Positions 43,171-54,869 of a stretch of 64,000 bases of DNA are shown here, in pieces. Origin of the DNA: Lepidostoma basale (lineage: Eukaryota; Arthropoda; Insecta; Trichoptera; Lepidostomatidae); assembly GCA_022606425.2 (NCBI GenBank), contig JAHDVF020000729.1, positions 1,426,001 through 1,490,000 on the forward strand, in the 5' to 3' direction. Numbering within the stretch: the stretch's first letter is position 1; every line of letters begins with the position of its first letter. Position numbers and translations under genes: made by a program. The notes beneath the pieces were generated by a model, which did no database searches, was not told the origin of the DNA, and worked only from the letters and a program-made list of their open reading frames with translations.

Positions 43171-46100
43171 CTCTCATTTTCCTCAGTGTTCTGACCGGGA
43201 TTGTCTTCCTTTGGGTCGGCAATGTCTCCGGACTGCGCGCCGTCGGAAGCAGGCGTGCCGCCACCACTCTCGTTGCTTGCCTCCCCCACTGAACTGTTGA
43301 CCAAACTGTTGACCACATGCGACACCATAGCACTCACGGGGCTGCCAAAGCTCTGCGTGTCCACAGAGTTGGGAGCCGGGTTCGGGTTGGGAGCGTAGTT
43401 CATGTTAGAAGTGACGGGTAACGACACTACCGGGGAATTAGTACCCGACATTATTGGCTGCGAGGCCGTGGCCGTACTGCAGATATTCTGCTGACTTATA
43501 TGAATGTCCATCTGATTATTCACATTTTGCATCCCCATGTTGGACGTGATATTGGTTTGGGACATTGCGGGCATGACATTCTGTGGCATGGAGCCTGTGT
43601 TGCCTTGAGAATTAAACCCGCCGATAGACATGCCCACTTGCGGGTGCATACTGGTTTGCGACTGGACCACGCTCGTGGAGACACTGTGTACGGCAGTTCC
43701 TTGCATCGTGCCAGGGATATTCTGTTGCATGGACATTGGGATGTTTTGCCCGTGTTGAATGACATTCTGCTGATTAGGTGGCACCATATTCTGCATCATG
43801 GGCTGGGCAGGCTGTTGCACTACATTATTGACTTGAGGCATCTGCTGATTGATTTGCTGGTTTTGTTGAACAGGCACATTCTGCATGTTGGACATGTTGG
43901 CCTGGCCCATTCCCTGGTTAGGCACCACATGCATCTGGCCCTGCCCCGGGGAGGAGGACACCTGCTGGCCGAGCATGGCCTGAGGGGCGCCCATGTGTTG
44001 TGCCATGGGCATCTGTTGATTCACGTTAGAAGTCTGCATGTATATAGGATCTGAGACAGGTATTTGCATATTAGATTGATTACTATCCATAGACATGGGA
44101 ATGTTCTGGGGAGCTTGACTCATCATTTGAATAGTATTCTGGGGCATACTCTGCGGGGGCTGATTGATAGGATGCATTGTTGAATTCTGCTGATTGCTTA
44201 GGCCTTGCAAGTTAGCGGGCAACGTAGATCCTTGGGGTTGCGAGCTCATGCTTTGAATATTAGAAGGTAATGTAGCACCTTGTTGGGAATTAACTATATT
44301 GGCCATGACTTCCTGAGTCAGACTCTGGCCCTGCTGCTGATAGTATTGCGGCACGGGCTGTGCGCTGTAGCCGTGCTGCAGGCCGGGCGCCTGCAGCTGC
44401 GGGTGCATGGGCAGCTGTTGCTGCTGCTGCACCTGCCCGCCCTGGTTGCTGACCTGCCCCTGCTGCGACGTCATCTGGTGCATCTGCGGCTGACTGTGCA
44501 TCTGAGGCATCCCCTGCCCCTGGTTATTCATCTGGGGCATCTGTTGCATTTGTTGTATATGGCCTTGTAACTGATGAGATTGCTGGGTCTGCATGGGATG
44601 CATCTGTGTCTGATTCTGCATATGTTGCATTTGGGGTTGTTGACTAGGTATATTTTGCTGGTTCTGCATGTGATGCGTCTGCTGAGGCATGGTCTGGATG
44701 GGCGGCTGCTGGCCGTGCATCTGGTGGATGGGCTGGTTTGTCACCTGCTGGTTGGACATTTGCTGCATTTGGATTTGTTGAATCTGGGCTTGCTGCCCGG
44801 GCATCTGCTGGATTTGGCCCTGGTTCTGCAACTGCTGCATCTGGGGCATTTGTTGCATCTGCTGAATGTTGGGGATCTGCGAAGGGTTGTGGGCCATGTG
44901 CTGGCCCTGCATCTGCTGGATCTGCGCTTGTTGATTTTGAATTTGCTGCATCTGCTGCGGAGGCATTTGCTGGTGCATCTGCATTTGCTGCATTTGAGGA
45001 ATCCCTTGGGATTGTGCAATAACTTGCTGAAGCTGGTGAGATGGGAAGCTCTGTGGCATTTGCTGCACACCGGGGGGCTGCGCAGAGGGTGCGTGCGCGG
45101 GCGGCGCGGCAGGCAGCGAGACGTGCGACATGCTCTGGGCCTGCTGCTGCGCCTGCAAGCCCTGCGCCTGGCTGATCTGCTGGGGTATCTCTATGGGGGG
45201 AGATTGCACTGAAACGTTTGACGCTGGATTTTGAGAAATATTCTGCTGTATCATATTAAGGGGCTGAGTGAGAGATTGTCCCGGAGAGGCGATAGGGAAG
45301 GTGTGTGGAACATTAGGGTCGTGCTGGTGAGTATTGGGTAATTGCAGATCTTTCGCCGGAGGTTTGTTGATCGACTCGACCAGAGTCTCGTGCCGGGCAG
45401 CGTCCTCGTGCTGGCCGTCATTTAGAACCACTCCGCTATCCGGCATGGTGAGGGTGGCAGGCTCAGCCGGGCAGTCGACGTTATTGTTCACTATAATGGG
45501 AGCACTAGGCTGGGTGGTGGTATGGTCCAGGTAGTCCATGCACATCCAGCGTCCTCTCCGGAAAGGTTCGGTGCTCTCGATCTTGACGACTTTGAACCTC
45601 TCGTTGCGGACGTGCTCCTGAATCTCCTTCATGCCCTCGGCGGGCTTGGGGTTGCCGATGATGTTGTAGATGCTGCCGGTGCCGGAGTCCGTGACGCTGA
45701 CGCGCATCTCTCCCACGTCGGAGCCTCCGAGGGCGGGCGCGCCGGGCCCGTGGGGGATCACGCCGTCCTGGCCTACGATGGCGAGCCCGTACTGGGAGCT
45801 GGTCGGTATGACCGGGGCACAACCTAACGAAGCGCTGGAGGCGTTATAAAACACGTCATCTTTAGAGAATGTATCTTCCGAAAAGCTGGGTGTTTCGTTT
45901 TCTATATCCGTTATTCTAGAGATGTCATCGGTATGAGATTCGTCTAAATCGTCCGCGGAATCTTCTCCCGGGTCTGTGCTCACACGCGAACCGACTGTCA
46001 CACTGGTGATTTGAAACGAAGATATTTTCCTAGCGTTATGTGTCGCGGACTGTAGACTGGTGGGATGGCTGTTACCTTTCTCCGTGTCGTTGAGGCGTAG

Positions 46101-46187
46101 AGATTCACTAGTAGTGCGATGCATTACATTGTTATATTTGTTTTTTTCGATAGTTTTATGTGACTTTTGACTTAGATTGTCAGCCAT
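43171..46187 (-). CDS. Bunched/TSC22 domain protein, long isoform, first coding exon
   Basis: Encodes residues 1-1005 plus two bases of the next codon; a consensus donor (AG|GTGAGT, bases 43170-43165) follows, and the in-frame TGA just inside it is intronic. Start: CAAC-ATGG, a good insect context. Two blocks mark the long TSC22D isoforms. Motif 1 is at about 53-105 (RKISSFQITSVTVGSRVS and an acidic DISRITDIE stretch). Motif 2 is at about 171-221 (GSIYNIIG, RFKVVKIESTEPFRRGRW, MCMDYLD). Residues about 330-760 are Q/M/P-rich low complexity and the rest is S/N/Q-rich. The C-terminal TSC box and leucine zipper, which dimerise, must come from a downstream exon not seen here. In flies the long isoform promotes growth and motif 2 binds the partner Madm; equivalent function here is inferred. 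Only the long class of isoform would use this exon. Confidence 0.93.
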
Positions 46188-46440
46188 GTTGAGCTGTCCA
46201 AATCGAATTCTACATAAGAAAATTTCGCAGCAAGTAAACTTAAATTCATTTATCCGACGTTATAATATAATACACTTGAACTGAAGGCATCCATTGTTCA
46301 CATGAAGCTTCACACAGAAAATTATTTCACTAAGTATGCTTTAAAATCGTTCGTAAACACACGCAGTCAAGAACATCTCTCGGAAAGAGGCAACATGGCG
46401 GCCATTTCTGCGCAATGTATTGTGGGTGACAATTTGCCAA
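46188..46440 (-). promoter_or_regulatory. Presumed 5-prime UTR and promoter of bunched
   Basis: The sequence upstream of the ATG is unique, unlike the repeat-rich surroundings. A YY1-type motif AACATGGCGGCC lies at 46392-46403 and the GC-richer CTGCGCAATG follows. No TATA box is evident, so an initiator-type promoter around 46380-46440 is likely. The start site cannot be fixed from sequence alone. Confidence 0.4.
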
Positions 46441-47429
46441 ACCTACGAAATAGAAAAATACGGCCAGTGCTATTGTAAGCTTAAGTTATTTATCAATAGG
46501 TGGCAGTATGTGAGAAAATTTAAATTTTCTACAAATAATATCATTGACGATTTTCAAATATTTATTATAAAAGAATATTAATAATAAACTCATGCTACAG
46601 TTAATTTTTTTTAAATTGTTGTCTCAAATTTGAAAGCATATTTTGATTTACAAAGATTTTTTTACCTGAAACATAGGTTTCATTAAAATATAATATTATA
46701 CATATTATTTACTTTTACAAATTATAGTGGAATCACATGTTTAGAAAATAAAACAACTTAAAATTGTTGTTTTATAATTTTATTTTAAAATAGTGTTTTT
46801 ATAAACATTAATAAGTTTTGGGTCTGAAGTATGTATATATTTATTCCAATGTTCCCAATCACAAGAAATTAAAATAAGGCACGTTTAACATTTAACAATA
46901 AGGCACAAACCATAGAAAATAAAAGTGTCATTGGAATCTATTAAAAACTTTTTTTTTATTGAATGAAGCATGTAAGAAATATTAATCTATTTTATCAAGA
47001 AGCAAATCATTTTCTATGTGGACAAGGAAGGTGTATCCAAGTGTAGTGCTATAACTATAAAATCTAGTGCTTCTGTAAATGGCACAAAGACAAACAAATC
47101 TTCCACCATCATGGCAAAAGAAAGAGTAGAGATGAGGCTTTTATAAGGCCCATCCCTGTGTTATACAAGACTAGTTTGCCATTACATTACTAGATTCTCT
47201 AGTGATTTAAACTGGTATTTTTACATTTTATATATTAATACAAATTACATATATATTTTTGTTTATATATTTTATTATTCTACAAGAAGAAGTATAACAG
47301 TTATAATATGTTTCTTATTACCATTGCAAACAAAATAAAGACTGTTTATTTGTTCTCTGTATTGATGATAGGACTAATTTGAGGCAATCTACGCTTTGAT
47401 TATCAAACTACTTGGCAATAGGCAGATTA
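46441..47429. other. Intergenic; no feature seen
   Basis: AT-rich spacer between the divergent genes. Confidence 0.4.
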
Positions 47430-47600
47430 GTTGAGCCAAAGCGCAGCCTCAGGTCAGGTTTCGGAGATTAGGCTTTCGCAGTGGCAGGTCCGTCCGCCTG
47501 GAATATGCTCCCTGCACCCTTCAGATACATTGACAATGTGACTGACTTTAAATCAAACTTATAACTCACGCTTTTAAAATATCACTTGAATAGTAATAAT
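47430..47600 (+). pseudogene. LINE ORF2 extreme C-terminus
   Basis: AFAVAGPSAWNMLPAPFRYI, DNVTDFKSNL, stop, LTLLKYHLN. Same block as 24435-24600 (minus). Single stop. Confidence 0.65.
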
Positions 47601-47744
47601 AAAGTATTATCAGATTCCTGGTGTCAGATACAGCTCCCATGATTACAAAACATTTTCAAAGCGAGAGGTATGTATTATAAATTCGATTGAGTGTTTTGAT
47701 TATAATATCATTGTAATTGGGGTCCTCGCCTGATTAAAGTTTTG

Positions 47745-47875
47745 TATAAATTGAATGGACGGGAATCGGAACTGTGGAGGAGCTGTTCCGGACAGCGCAG
47801 GATAGGGAGGAGTTTACCAGAGTGATCGCCAACGCCGGGGGGACCTGACAGGGCACTTTAAGAAGAAGAAGTATA
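47745..47875 (+). pseudogene. LINE ORF2 C-terminus (family V) with GAA tail
   Basis: WTGIGTVEELFRTAQDREEF, TRVIANAGGT, then a tail with AAGAAGAAG. Sister of 59190-59709 and 4815-4945. Confidence 0.7.
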
Positions 47876-49050
47876 AATTTGTTATATTGCTTCGTAGAAA
47901 ATGAATATTCATATTTATATTATTAATAAATATTATAATGAATTCATATATCAGTATTGCTGCACTAACAAACTATTTTAGTCAAGTGCAGGGAAAGTTA
48001 AGCTGAAAATGTTGCCAGATGGCTTGCTATATAAATATGTCATGTTGAAAAATGGTCACAATATAGATTATTCTGGAATAACCATGAGTTCTCTTCATTT
48101 CTATGCTAAAATTTAGTCTGCTAAATCTTTGTTCCCAGGCCGTTTGCCTGTCTACTCTCTTCATCGAGTATGCAGTCCTTGCTGACCCCCGTGCTTCCTT
48201 TTCATAAAATGTAGGGAAACTGTCGTTATCCATGTGCGGCTCATGACTAGACCATCGCAAGAGAGCGCAAATGAACAGTGTCTACATGTAAGAAGAGTTG
48301 GATTTTCTCAGCACCTCCGCATTTGAGATATGTATCTGTATGTCAGTTCGCATTAATGATGTTGATTTTTTTAACATTGTAGAATTCATTGCAATACATT
48401 TTGTAATTGAAAAATAACAATATTTCAACACATAATTATTAATAATATCAATAAATTAAACAAACTAGATTTGGAAATCCTCAAGTTGGTGAAATTGGGA
48501 GAAAACATCATTAATAATCAGATTCCTCCATTTACTCCTTTCTCCTTAAACACCCTTTCTACTTTTAGTCTTCCAAGCTGCCATTCCCAATAATACTTTC
48601 AATGCAAATTTATCAATCTAGGCAAAATATGTCTTTTCAATTGTATTGTTCCTTTGTTCTGTATCGATTTTAAATGTGTTTTAATAAGTCTTTCGTGGTT
48701 ATATATTTACACCTGAAGATGGATGTCTCCTCCAAAACATGTTGTGATATTTAACATTTAAGTGGTAAATAAGCCAAATTATTTTTCAATTTCAAAGTGT
48801 ATTATATTGATTTTTAATTATGATTTGTAATTTGAACCACCTACCTGGATCATACAATACATTTTTTGTGTCAATATTGAATATCGCCCCATTGTTTTAA
48901 GTATGTTTTCGGATGTTGGTTATATTCAGGTGCCTGGGGTTAATTTAGAGATTTTTTTTCTATACTTGAAAGATTGAAGACTTTAGTCACGGAGGAATTT
49001 AACAATTTTTCAAACATTCAGAAGTAGCAGAAACTTTTTATTATTATTAT
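47876..49050. other. Intergenic; one repeat remnant
   Basis: No exon seen. The only recognised element is the hammerhead-like repeat near 48700-48790. Confidence 0.4.
48713..48743 (+). ncRNA. Hammerhead-like motif
   Basis: CTGAAGA-T-GGA...TCC-AAAAC-AT-GT-T. The core heptamer is intact; GAAA is changed to AAAA, as CpG decay of CCGAAAC would give. Minimal helix III AC/GU is kept. Confidence 0.3.
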
Positions 49051-50465
49051 TATTTTTTATTTAATTTATTTTTTTAAAAACCCAATTGGGTTATATGGTT
49101 ACATTTTTAGATCTTACTATTAATTATGTATTGTTTCAGATATTTTTTATATTGAGTTGTAGTGAGATTCCTTGTGTCTTTAGGTAGTTCATTGTAAAGT
49201 TTCAGTCCATTGTTCAATATCCTTGATTGTCCTGTCTTAGTTCGTGCAATCGGTAAGTGATATCTGTCACAATTCTTGGTCCAGTGTCTGTGTATGTCTG
49301 AATTTTTAGTTAATTTGTAGGTGCTGTCTGTTGTCTTTTCCATGGTCACTCTGTGTACAATTTTTAAGGTCTCATATTTGGTCAGGTCTGATATGTCCAT
49401 TTGTTTTGTTTGTCTGTAAACTTGTATGGTTGGGGTAAGGTAGTCAATGTTATATGCTAATTTTATTATTTTATTTTGTTGTCTTTGGAGTCTGGAGATG
49501 TCCTTTTGGTTTCCTGTCCCCCAGAAGGGAATCATATATGTCAGTCGGCTTTTTACATACGCTTCCTACATCATAACTTTTTCCCTTCTTGGTATGTAAT
49601 TCTGTATTTTGTAGAAGAGGGAGTATAGCGATGCTAACTTGTCTGTTAGGTTGTCTATGTGTTTTGTCCATTTTAGTTGTCTGTCCATTGTTAGTCCTAG
49701 GTACTTTACATAGTCGAGTTCGGTTATTGCGTCATTTTTTATTTTTATGCACATGTTATGGTTTTTCTTGCTTGTTTCAAAGTGTATAATGTTACACTTT
49801 TTTACATTTAAGGTCAGGTAGTTGTTGGTTGTCCAGTTGGTTAGTGTCTCTATATCTATGTTCATTTGTTTACAGGTCTCATTGTCGTTGTCGTTTTTGT
49901 AAAATATAGCAAGGTCGTCTGCGTACATAATTATTTTCCCTGTCATTTTGTATCTTGTTATGTCGTTAATGTAAAGTATGTAAAGTAGTGGTCCCAGGAT
50001 GGACCCTTGTGGCACACCAAATTCTGTCATTGTTTCCTTGCTGGTCATTCCTGACACAACTGTGTATTGTTTTCTTTGGGTGAGGTAGCATTTGAACGTG
50101 TTGTACGCCTTGCCCCTCACCCCTGCGGATGTCAGTTTGTCAAGTAGTGTGTCCAGATGTACGGTATCAAATGCTTTTTTGAAGTCCAGTATTAGTCCTG
50201 TTATGCATTCGCCCGCATCTAGTGCTGACTGAATGTAGTTACATATGTTGGTGATAGCTGTTGCTGTTCCCTTCTGTTCTTGGAATCCATATTGCTCTTC
50301 AGCTATGTAGTTGAATGCTTTGAGGTGCTGATACAGTCTTTTGTGTATTCTTTCAATTAACTTTGCAAATACTGTCAGATTTGAGATCGGTCTGTAGTTT
50401 GATGGTTGGTTTTTTTCACCGTCTTTGTACACAGGTGTGATTCTTGCAGTTTTTAGCAGCAAACT
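49051..50465 (-). pseudogene. Non-LTR retrotransposon RT domain to 3-prime end
   Basis: The most complete LINE here. Frame 50462-49566 (298 codons) covers the RT domain: LLKTARITPVYKDG, NYRPISNL, LDFKKAFDTVHLD (about 92-104), GVPQGSILGP (149) and catalytic YADD (180-183). After a frameshift near 49560 the C-terminal part (49535-49107) reads MIPFWGTGNQKDISRLQRQQ, NKIIKLAYN and ends QYIINSKI-stop. The 3-prime end is an A/T tract with AAT repeats at 49040-49065. It is 5-prime truncated before the endonuclease. AGCAGAAACTT (49026-49036) and AGCAGCAAACTT (50455-50466) may be a diverged target duplication, but the right copy overlaps coding sequence. CR1/Jockey-like; dead because of the truncation and frameshift. 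Confidence 0.85.
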
Positions 50466-50589
50466 TAAATTAAGAAGAAACAGTAAGTAAAATTAAGTAG
50501 TTTAAGATCCATATAGAGGTATATTTGTTAACGTTTTGTACGCAAAAAATCTATGTAATCCACTCGTTTATTTACTGTTGTTATTAAAA

Positions 50590-50725
50590 CATTCCTTTTT
50601 TACATTGTCAGGCATTATCAAATGACATTTAATAATGTCTTCACAAGACATGTTTCAACATATCACTTCCATAAAATATAATATATAATAACTTCTAGAA
50701 AACCGATGTTTACTTTTAATACACA
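50590..50725. repeat. Fold-back family A, right arm
   Basis: GGCATTATCAAATGACATTT, AAGACATGTTTCAACATATC, CACTTCCATAAAATATAA, AACTTCTAGAAAACCGATG: a diverged right arm. Confidence 0.5.
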
Positions 50726-50858
50726 TATAATACATTAATTATTTTTTGTTTGAATAAATAAAATAAAACGTTTTATGTAAAATTTCACAACATTTTATTT
50801 CAAAATTTTCATATGAGGCTGCCAATTTGTGGTGTGACATTATTAATACTGTGAAGGG

Positions 50859-50992
50859 TAGAATGAGGAATGTTGTATTACAGAAAGCGTGCGCTTAACC
50901 CAACCAATGACAGGTCATAAGTCCTGTAAACACCTCGACTACCATATTCTGTTCCCAATTTGCATCTTCGTCTCTATTGAGATACAATTAAT
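50859..50992 (+). repeat. Dispersed repeat, copy 1 of 2
   Basis: About 134 bp (GAATGAGGAATGTTGTATTA, AAGCGTGCGCTTAACCCAAC, CAATGACAGGTCATAAGTCC, TTTGCATCTTCGTCTCTATT) recur in the same orientation at 51924-52056 with few mismatches. Family not recognised. Confidence 0.8.
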
Positions 50993-51923
50993 CCTTATAA
51001 TTATAAATTTTCTTAATATATTCAAGTACCGAATATCTTTTTATTTTTACAATATATAGGTACCTACTGTCACTGAAATCAATTTCGATTTGTAGCAACT
51101 TAAAATTAAAAATTTAGATAGGTACTGGTTTTAATAGGTACATTAAACAAATATTTCATTAGCTCCATGTTATTAAAATAATATGTAGTTATTTTTGTAC
51201 AATTTTTTTTTCAGTGTTTGTCATTTTTTTTATTTCAGGAATAATGTAGTGATTTGATTCGTTGATAGTGGAAATCGTGTGTACGATTTCGTGTAATTTG
51301 AGGGTGTCTTTATAGCTCGTACAAGTAGGCACAACCGTGGTAAGCAATGAATACGGGACTCGAAGGTCGGAGTAACTCTAGAATCGGTTACGGGGCTTAT
51401 TCTTAGATAATTCTCAATAATAAATCTATTAATCAATGACAGATTTAATTCTTTACAATATTATTTTCTTACCAAACAGAGGTGAACTATATACGCTTTT
51501 CAAAAAAGAATTTATTATAAACTTATCAAATAACGAAAACGTCAGTTATCTAGAAGTTTTATTATATTTTATGGGAATGTCATGTTTCGGCCTTCTAAGG
51601 ATTATCAAATGCGAAACATTAAATTAAGTAACAAAACAAACAAAAAAAAAATGTTGTAAAAACAAAAACTGGTAAAAAAATTATAGCATATACGAGTAGA
51701 TTGGAGTGACATCTCCAGGCGGTCTCTAGCAATGCGCTAAATGGCGGTAGCCTTTCACATTGCGTTAAAATGATCTTCTGCTTAATGCTAAAAAAAATAC
51801 AATCTTCATAGATGGCGTTAGTGTGTAGATTGCAAAAACTACCATGATAAGGGTGGTCTTACAAATTAACATATATACAACTTCCAAAAATTTGTCAGAC
51901 ATGGTGGTCATAAGAAAAAATGT
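50993..51923. other. Intergenic; fold-back remnant only
   Basis: Apart from a family A fold-back left arm at 51535-51625 (GAAAACGTCAGTTATCTAG, AAGTTTTATTATATTTTATG, GGAATGTCATGTTTCGG), no feature is seen. Confidence 0.4.
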
Positions 51924-52056
51924 GGAATGGGGTATGTTGTATTACATAAAGCGTGCGCTTAACCCAACCAATGACAGGTCATGAGTCCTGTAAACACCTC
52001 GATCAACCATATTCTGTTTCCAATTTGCATCTTCGTCTCTATTGAGATACAATTGA
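51924..52056 (+). repeat. Dispersed repeat, copy 2 of 2
   Basis: Partner of 50859-50992. The sequence after it (52060-52490) is GC-richer and single-copy in this window, possibly the rest of the element. Confidence 0.8.
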
Positions 52057-52829
52057 TTCTTGAAAACAATTGTTTTCAAACAATTGAGAAAACATCATTC
52101 CACGCTCTCACGAATGCTCTTAGGCACCTGAAGTTCACTATCCGTCAGGTCCGCTTTCTAGACCCGGTGGACAGAGACCGCCGCTCACACTCTGGATCGG
52201 GCACCTGGCCCAGGTCGTAAAGCCGGCACCGAAAGTTTCTTTCTATCGTGGGATATAGAGGAAAATAGGAATAAATTAAATGTGGCCTGAGTCCCTCTTG
52301 GCTACTTTTATATAATTTTTCTAACGTAAGTCCCGCATGGCCGAGGGACGGGTCTAGGGATTGAATTCGTGTGAATTTGAAGTTCGCCTATAACAGCTTC
52401 GGGTAAGCGGTGGGAATCCTCTATGTCCTATATTATCCACCATCTCAGCGAGGGGAAGAAAGGTAGGTTCTACTTCGGGGAGCCAGTTTTTAAGTTAATT
52501 TATTTTCATATACGAGTATTATAGTTTATAATTTAATCACGACCGGTTTTAGAATTTTTTCTACAACTAACATGATACTCGTATTAAGTTATATATGTAT
52601 ATTTATATATTGGGTATTAGGTGCTGGTTTCAGAAAATAGTCGTTTCCATTGTCAGGTAAAATTTTCGTCAGGTCAAAGCTCACAAAATGTTTGAATTAA
52701 ATCAGATGTGTGACAAAAACATGGCATTTACTATATTTTTCGGAATAATTCATAGGTACCTACTTCACCAGATTGTACGAGTATATACAGTAGGAACTTC
52801 TGGTATTTTTACCTTCTTCATCAATGTCT
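52057..52829. other. Unassigned sequence
   Basis: 52100-52490 is GC-richer, without a long open frame or a known motif. It may belong to the repeat before it. No exon is supported. Confidence 0.35.
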
Positions 52830-53445
52830 TTTTATTTTATTACATCGAAAAAACAAAATGTATGACCTTTTCCAAAACACCCAAAACATGTAACCTGGTT
52901 ATAGAAAATCTACCCATAGAACAGGTCAGGACCTTCAAGTATCTAGGCAATAACCTGGTGGTAGGAGCTGATCTGCGGGAAGAAATACAAGCCCAAGTAA
53001 ACAAGGCAGCTGCAATCTCTGGCGCTCTAAAATCCACAATATGGAAAAACAAAGATGAGAATCTATAAAGCATTCGTCGAAGCAAGGGCAGACACAGCAA
53101 GAACCAAACAAGTTTTGAGGACTTCCGAGATAAAGGCACCGAGGACGATAGCAGGCAAGACGTTGAGAGATCGCGTGAGGAACACTAGAATAAGAGAGAT
53201 ATGTGAGGTTGAGGATATTATAAGATGGAGCAGATAACGAAAAAGGAACTGGTACGGGCATGTTCAAAGAATGGACACCACCAGACTCCCCAATATTGGG
53301 TTGCATAATCAACCTCATGGGACTCGTCCTCGTGGAAAACCTCCTAAAAGATGGAAGGACAGCTGGGAATCTACCTCACAGGAGGAGCAACACTCTGGAG
53401 AACAGATCACATAGGTCTACAACAAGGAAGAAGAAGAAGACATTA
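52830..53445 (+). pseudogene. LINE ORF2 C-terminal half (family K)
   Basis: Two frames: MTFSKTPKTCNLVIENLPIE, QVRTFKYLGNNLVVGADLRE, EIQAQVNKAAAISGALKSTI, W, then after a frameshift near 53050 MRIYKAFVEARADTARTKQV, LRTSEIKAPRTIAGKTLRDR, VRNTRIREICEVEDIIRW. It ends GHVQRMDTTRLPN and PRGKPPKRWKDSWEST, with an AAGAAGAAGAAGA tail. Copies at 42080-42290 and 35795-36062. Confidence 0.8.
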
Positions 53446-54486
53446 ACCTAAAATATTATTCCCAATGTTTTTAGCATATTATAATAATTCAATTCTCTAA
53501 AACAATTAAATTGAATTTAAAATAATCTGTTGTTTAGGTAGCCATATTGTATTCTTCTCGTAGTATCGCGTTTTCCAAAGACTCACACGACTGACCTTCT
53601 CTGGAGGGATATGGGTCAAATGACTTTTCTGCAACATGCTCGCGCTGATTGCTCCAAGACAGGTCATTACCTACAGGACAGTACGGGCCAAAATAGGTCA
53701 CCGGGGACGATGCAACGTCCCGGCGAGATGGGTTATTGTTGACAGTTGACACACTAATCTTCATCGGACTGCGGACTGCAGAGAGGCGGGAACCGCCGCC
53801 CGCCGGGACCACTTATCGTATTTTCTTCTATCATTCGGAAAACTACTCTAAAAACCTATATGCATACTACTAGATTCAATTTGTTGAATATGCAAGCAAG
53901 AAAATTAGCGCGCAAACAAAATTTAAGATTGCAGAATATGTATTAAAATATTATGAAGCGATTATATAGAAGATCGAGTGAAAATCTGCATAAACGAGAG
54001 CTCATGGTGCAGAGTTATAACAAATCTGAACGTACAGTCGTTTGGAATGAGAAATCTTACAAAAATATTATCCTCAATTTCCCCACATTCGTGGTCCAGG
54101 ATGTCCCCCTCTCCGGCACTTGACACCGGCGAATGGGGCTAAATTGTTTTCATTCTTAAATTGGCCAAGAGACCAAACAGAGGTTCAATTTCCACTCGGG
54201 CTTAGTCGCACGATCGCATGTGTTTCCACTCACTTCACTTAGGGGACCGCACGGAGCGCGTCTTTGTTGGGAGCGCGATTAACTATATTTATCTTCGAGA
54301 AAATCCCTCGGGGTTTTGGAAAATGCTAGCGCTAAAATGCCAGCTACGAAAACTGCAAAGATAAAAAGAAAATTCGAAGATAATATTAGTTTTTCGAGTC
54401 AGTACTGCGAAGTGAAACATTTACCGGAAAATTTTGGTGTGGAAACGTGAATTTTTTTTAAGAACCTCGGTCGAAAAGTTTCCGCG
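53446..54486. other. Spacer upstream of the MFSD6-like gene
   Basis: A GC-rich segment at 53570-53820 has a 92-codon minus-strand frame that resembles no protein I know. The stretch 54180-54340 could hold promoter or 5-prime UTR sequence of the transporter gene, but no core promoter motif is clear. Confidence 0.35.
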
Positions 54487-54595
54487 ATGCACTCGAAATT
54501 AAAATACCCTTCCGCGTGTAGTTGATCATGGAGAATATCATTATCTGCAGCCGACTGCCGTTTTTCGGGTGATGTGTTTTGTGGGAAGGGATTGA
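54487..54595 (+). promoter_or_regulatory. Three short upstream ORFs before the MFSD6 start
   Basis: ATG codons at 54487 (13 codons with stop), 54528 (15) and 54572 (8) each open a short frame that ends before the main ATG at 54608. If the transcript starts upstream of 54487 they could lower translation of the transporter. The transcription start is unknown. Confidence 0.35.
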
Positions 54596-54607
54596 TTAAT
54601 TGTTACA

Positions 54608-54869
54608 ATGGACGAGGAGGACAAGAAGAGAGCGGAGGATGAGGCGGGCACGGAGGAGCTCACGCGCCTGGGGAGGGTGTTCCGGGCCCTGAACATCAAC
54701 CCCAACCTAGTCATGCTGAAGGTCACGCTCTTCGTCATGTACGGCGCCACGGCCTCCCTGCTGCCCTACCTCACCATCCACATGCAGAGCATCGGCCTCA
54801 CGGTGCCGGAGATTTCCTTCGTCTACCTCGCCTTACCTTTCACTACGTTCTTGAGTCCGCCGATCACAG
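54608..54869 (+). CDS. MFSD6-like exon 1
   Basis: Residues 1-87. Charged cytoplasmic N-terminus (MDEEDKKRAEDEAGTEELTR), then NPNLVMLKVTLFVMYGATAS (helix 1) and PEISFVYLALPFTTFLSPPI (helix 2). Donor ACAG|GTACT, phase 1. The intron that follows is only 73 bp. Confidence 0.88.

Noticed and set aside
43500..45212. Plus-strand open frames of 184 and 212 codons
   Set aside because: They are L/H/V-rich mirror images of the Q/M-rich coding strand of bunched, with no splice or promoter support.
45505..45827. Open frames of about 100 codons on both strands inside bunched
   Set aside because: They fall in the GC-rich conserved motif 2 region; low complexity and frame-shifted relative to the real protein.
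53534..53812. 92-codon minus-strand gene
   Set aside because: Unrecognised, GC-rich and located just upstream of a gene next to LINE debris; no supporting evidence.
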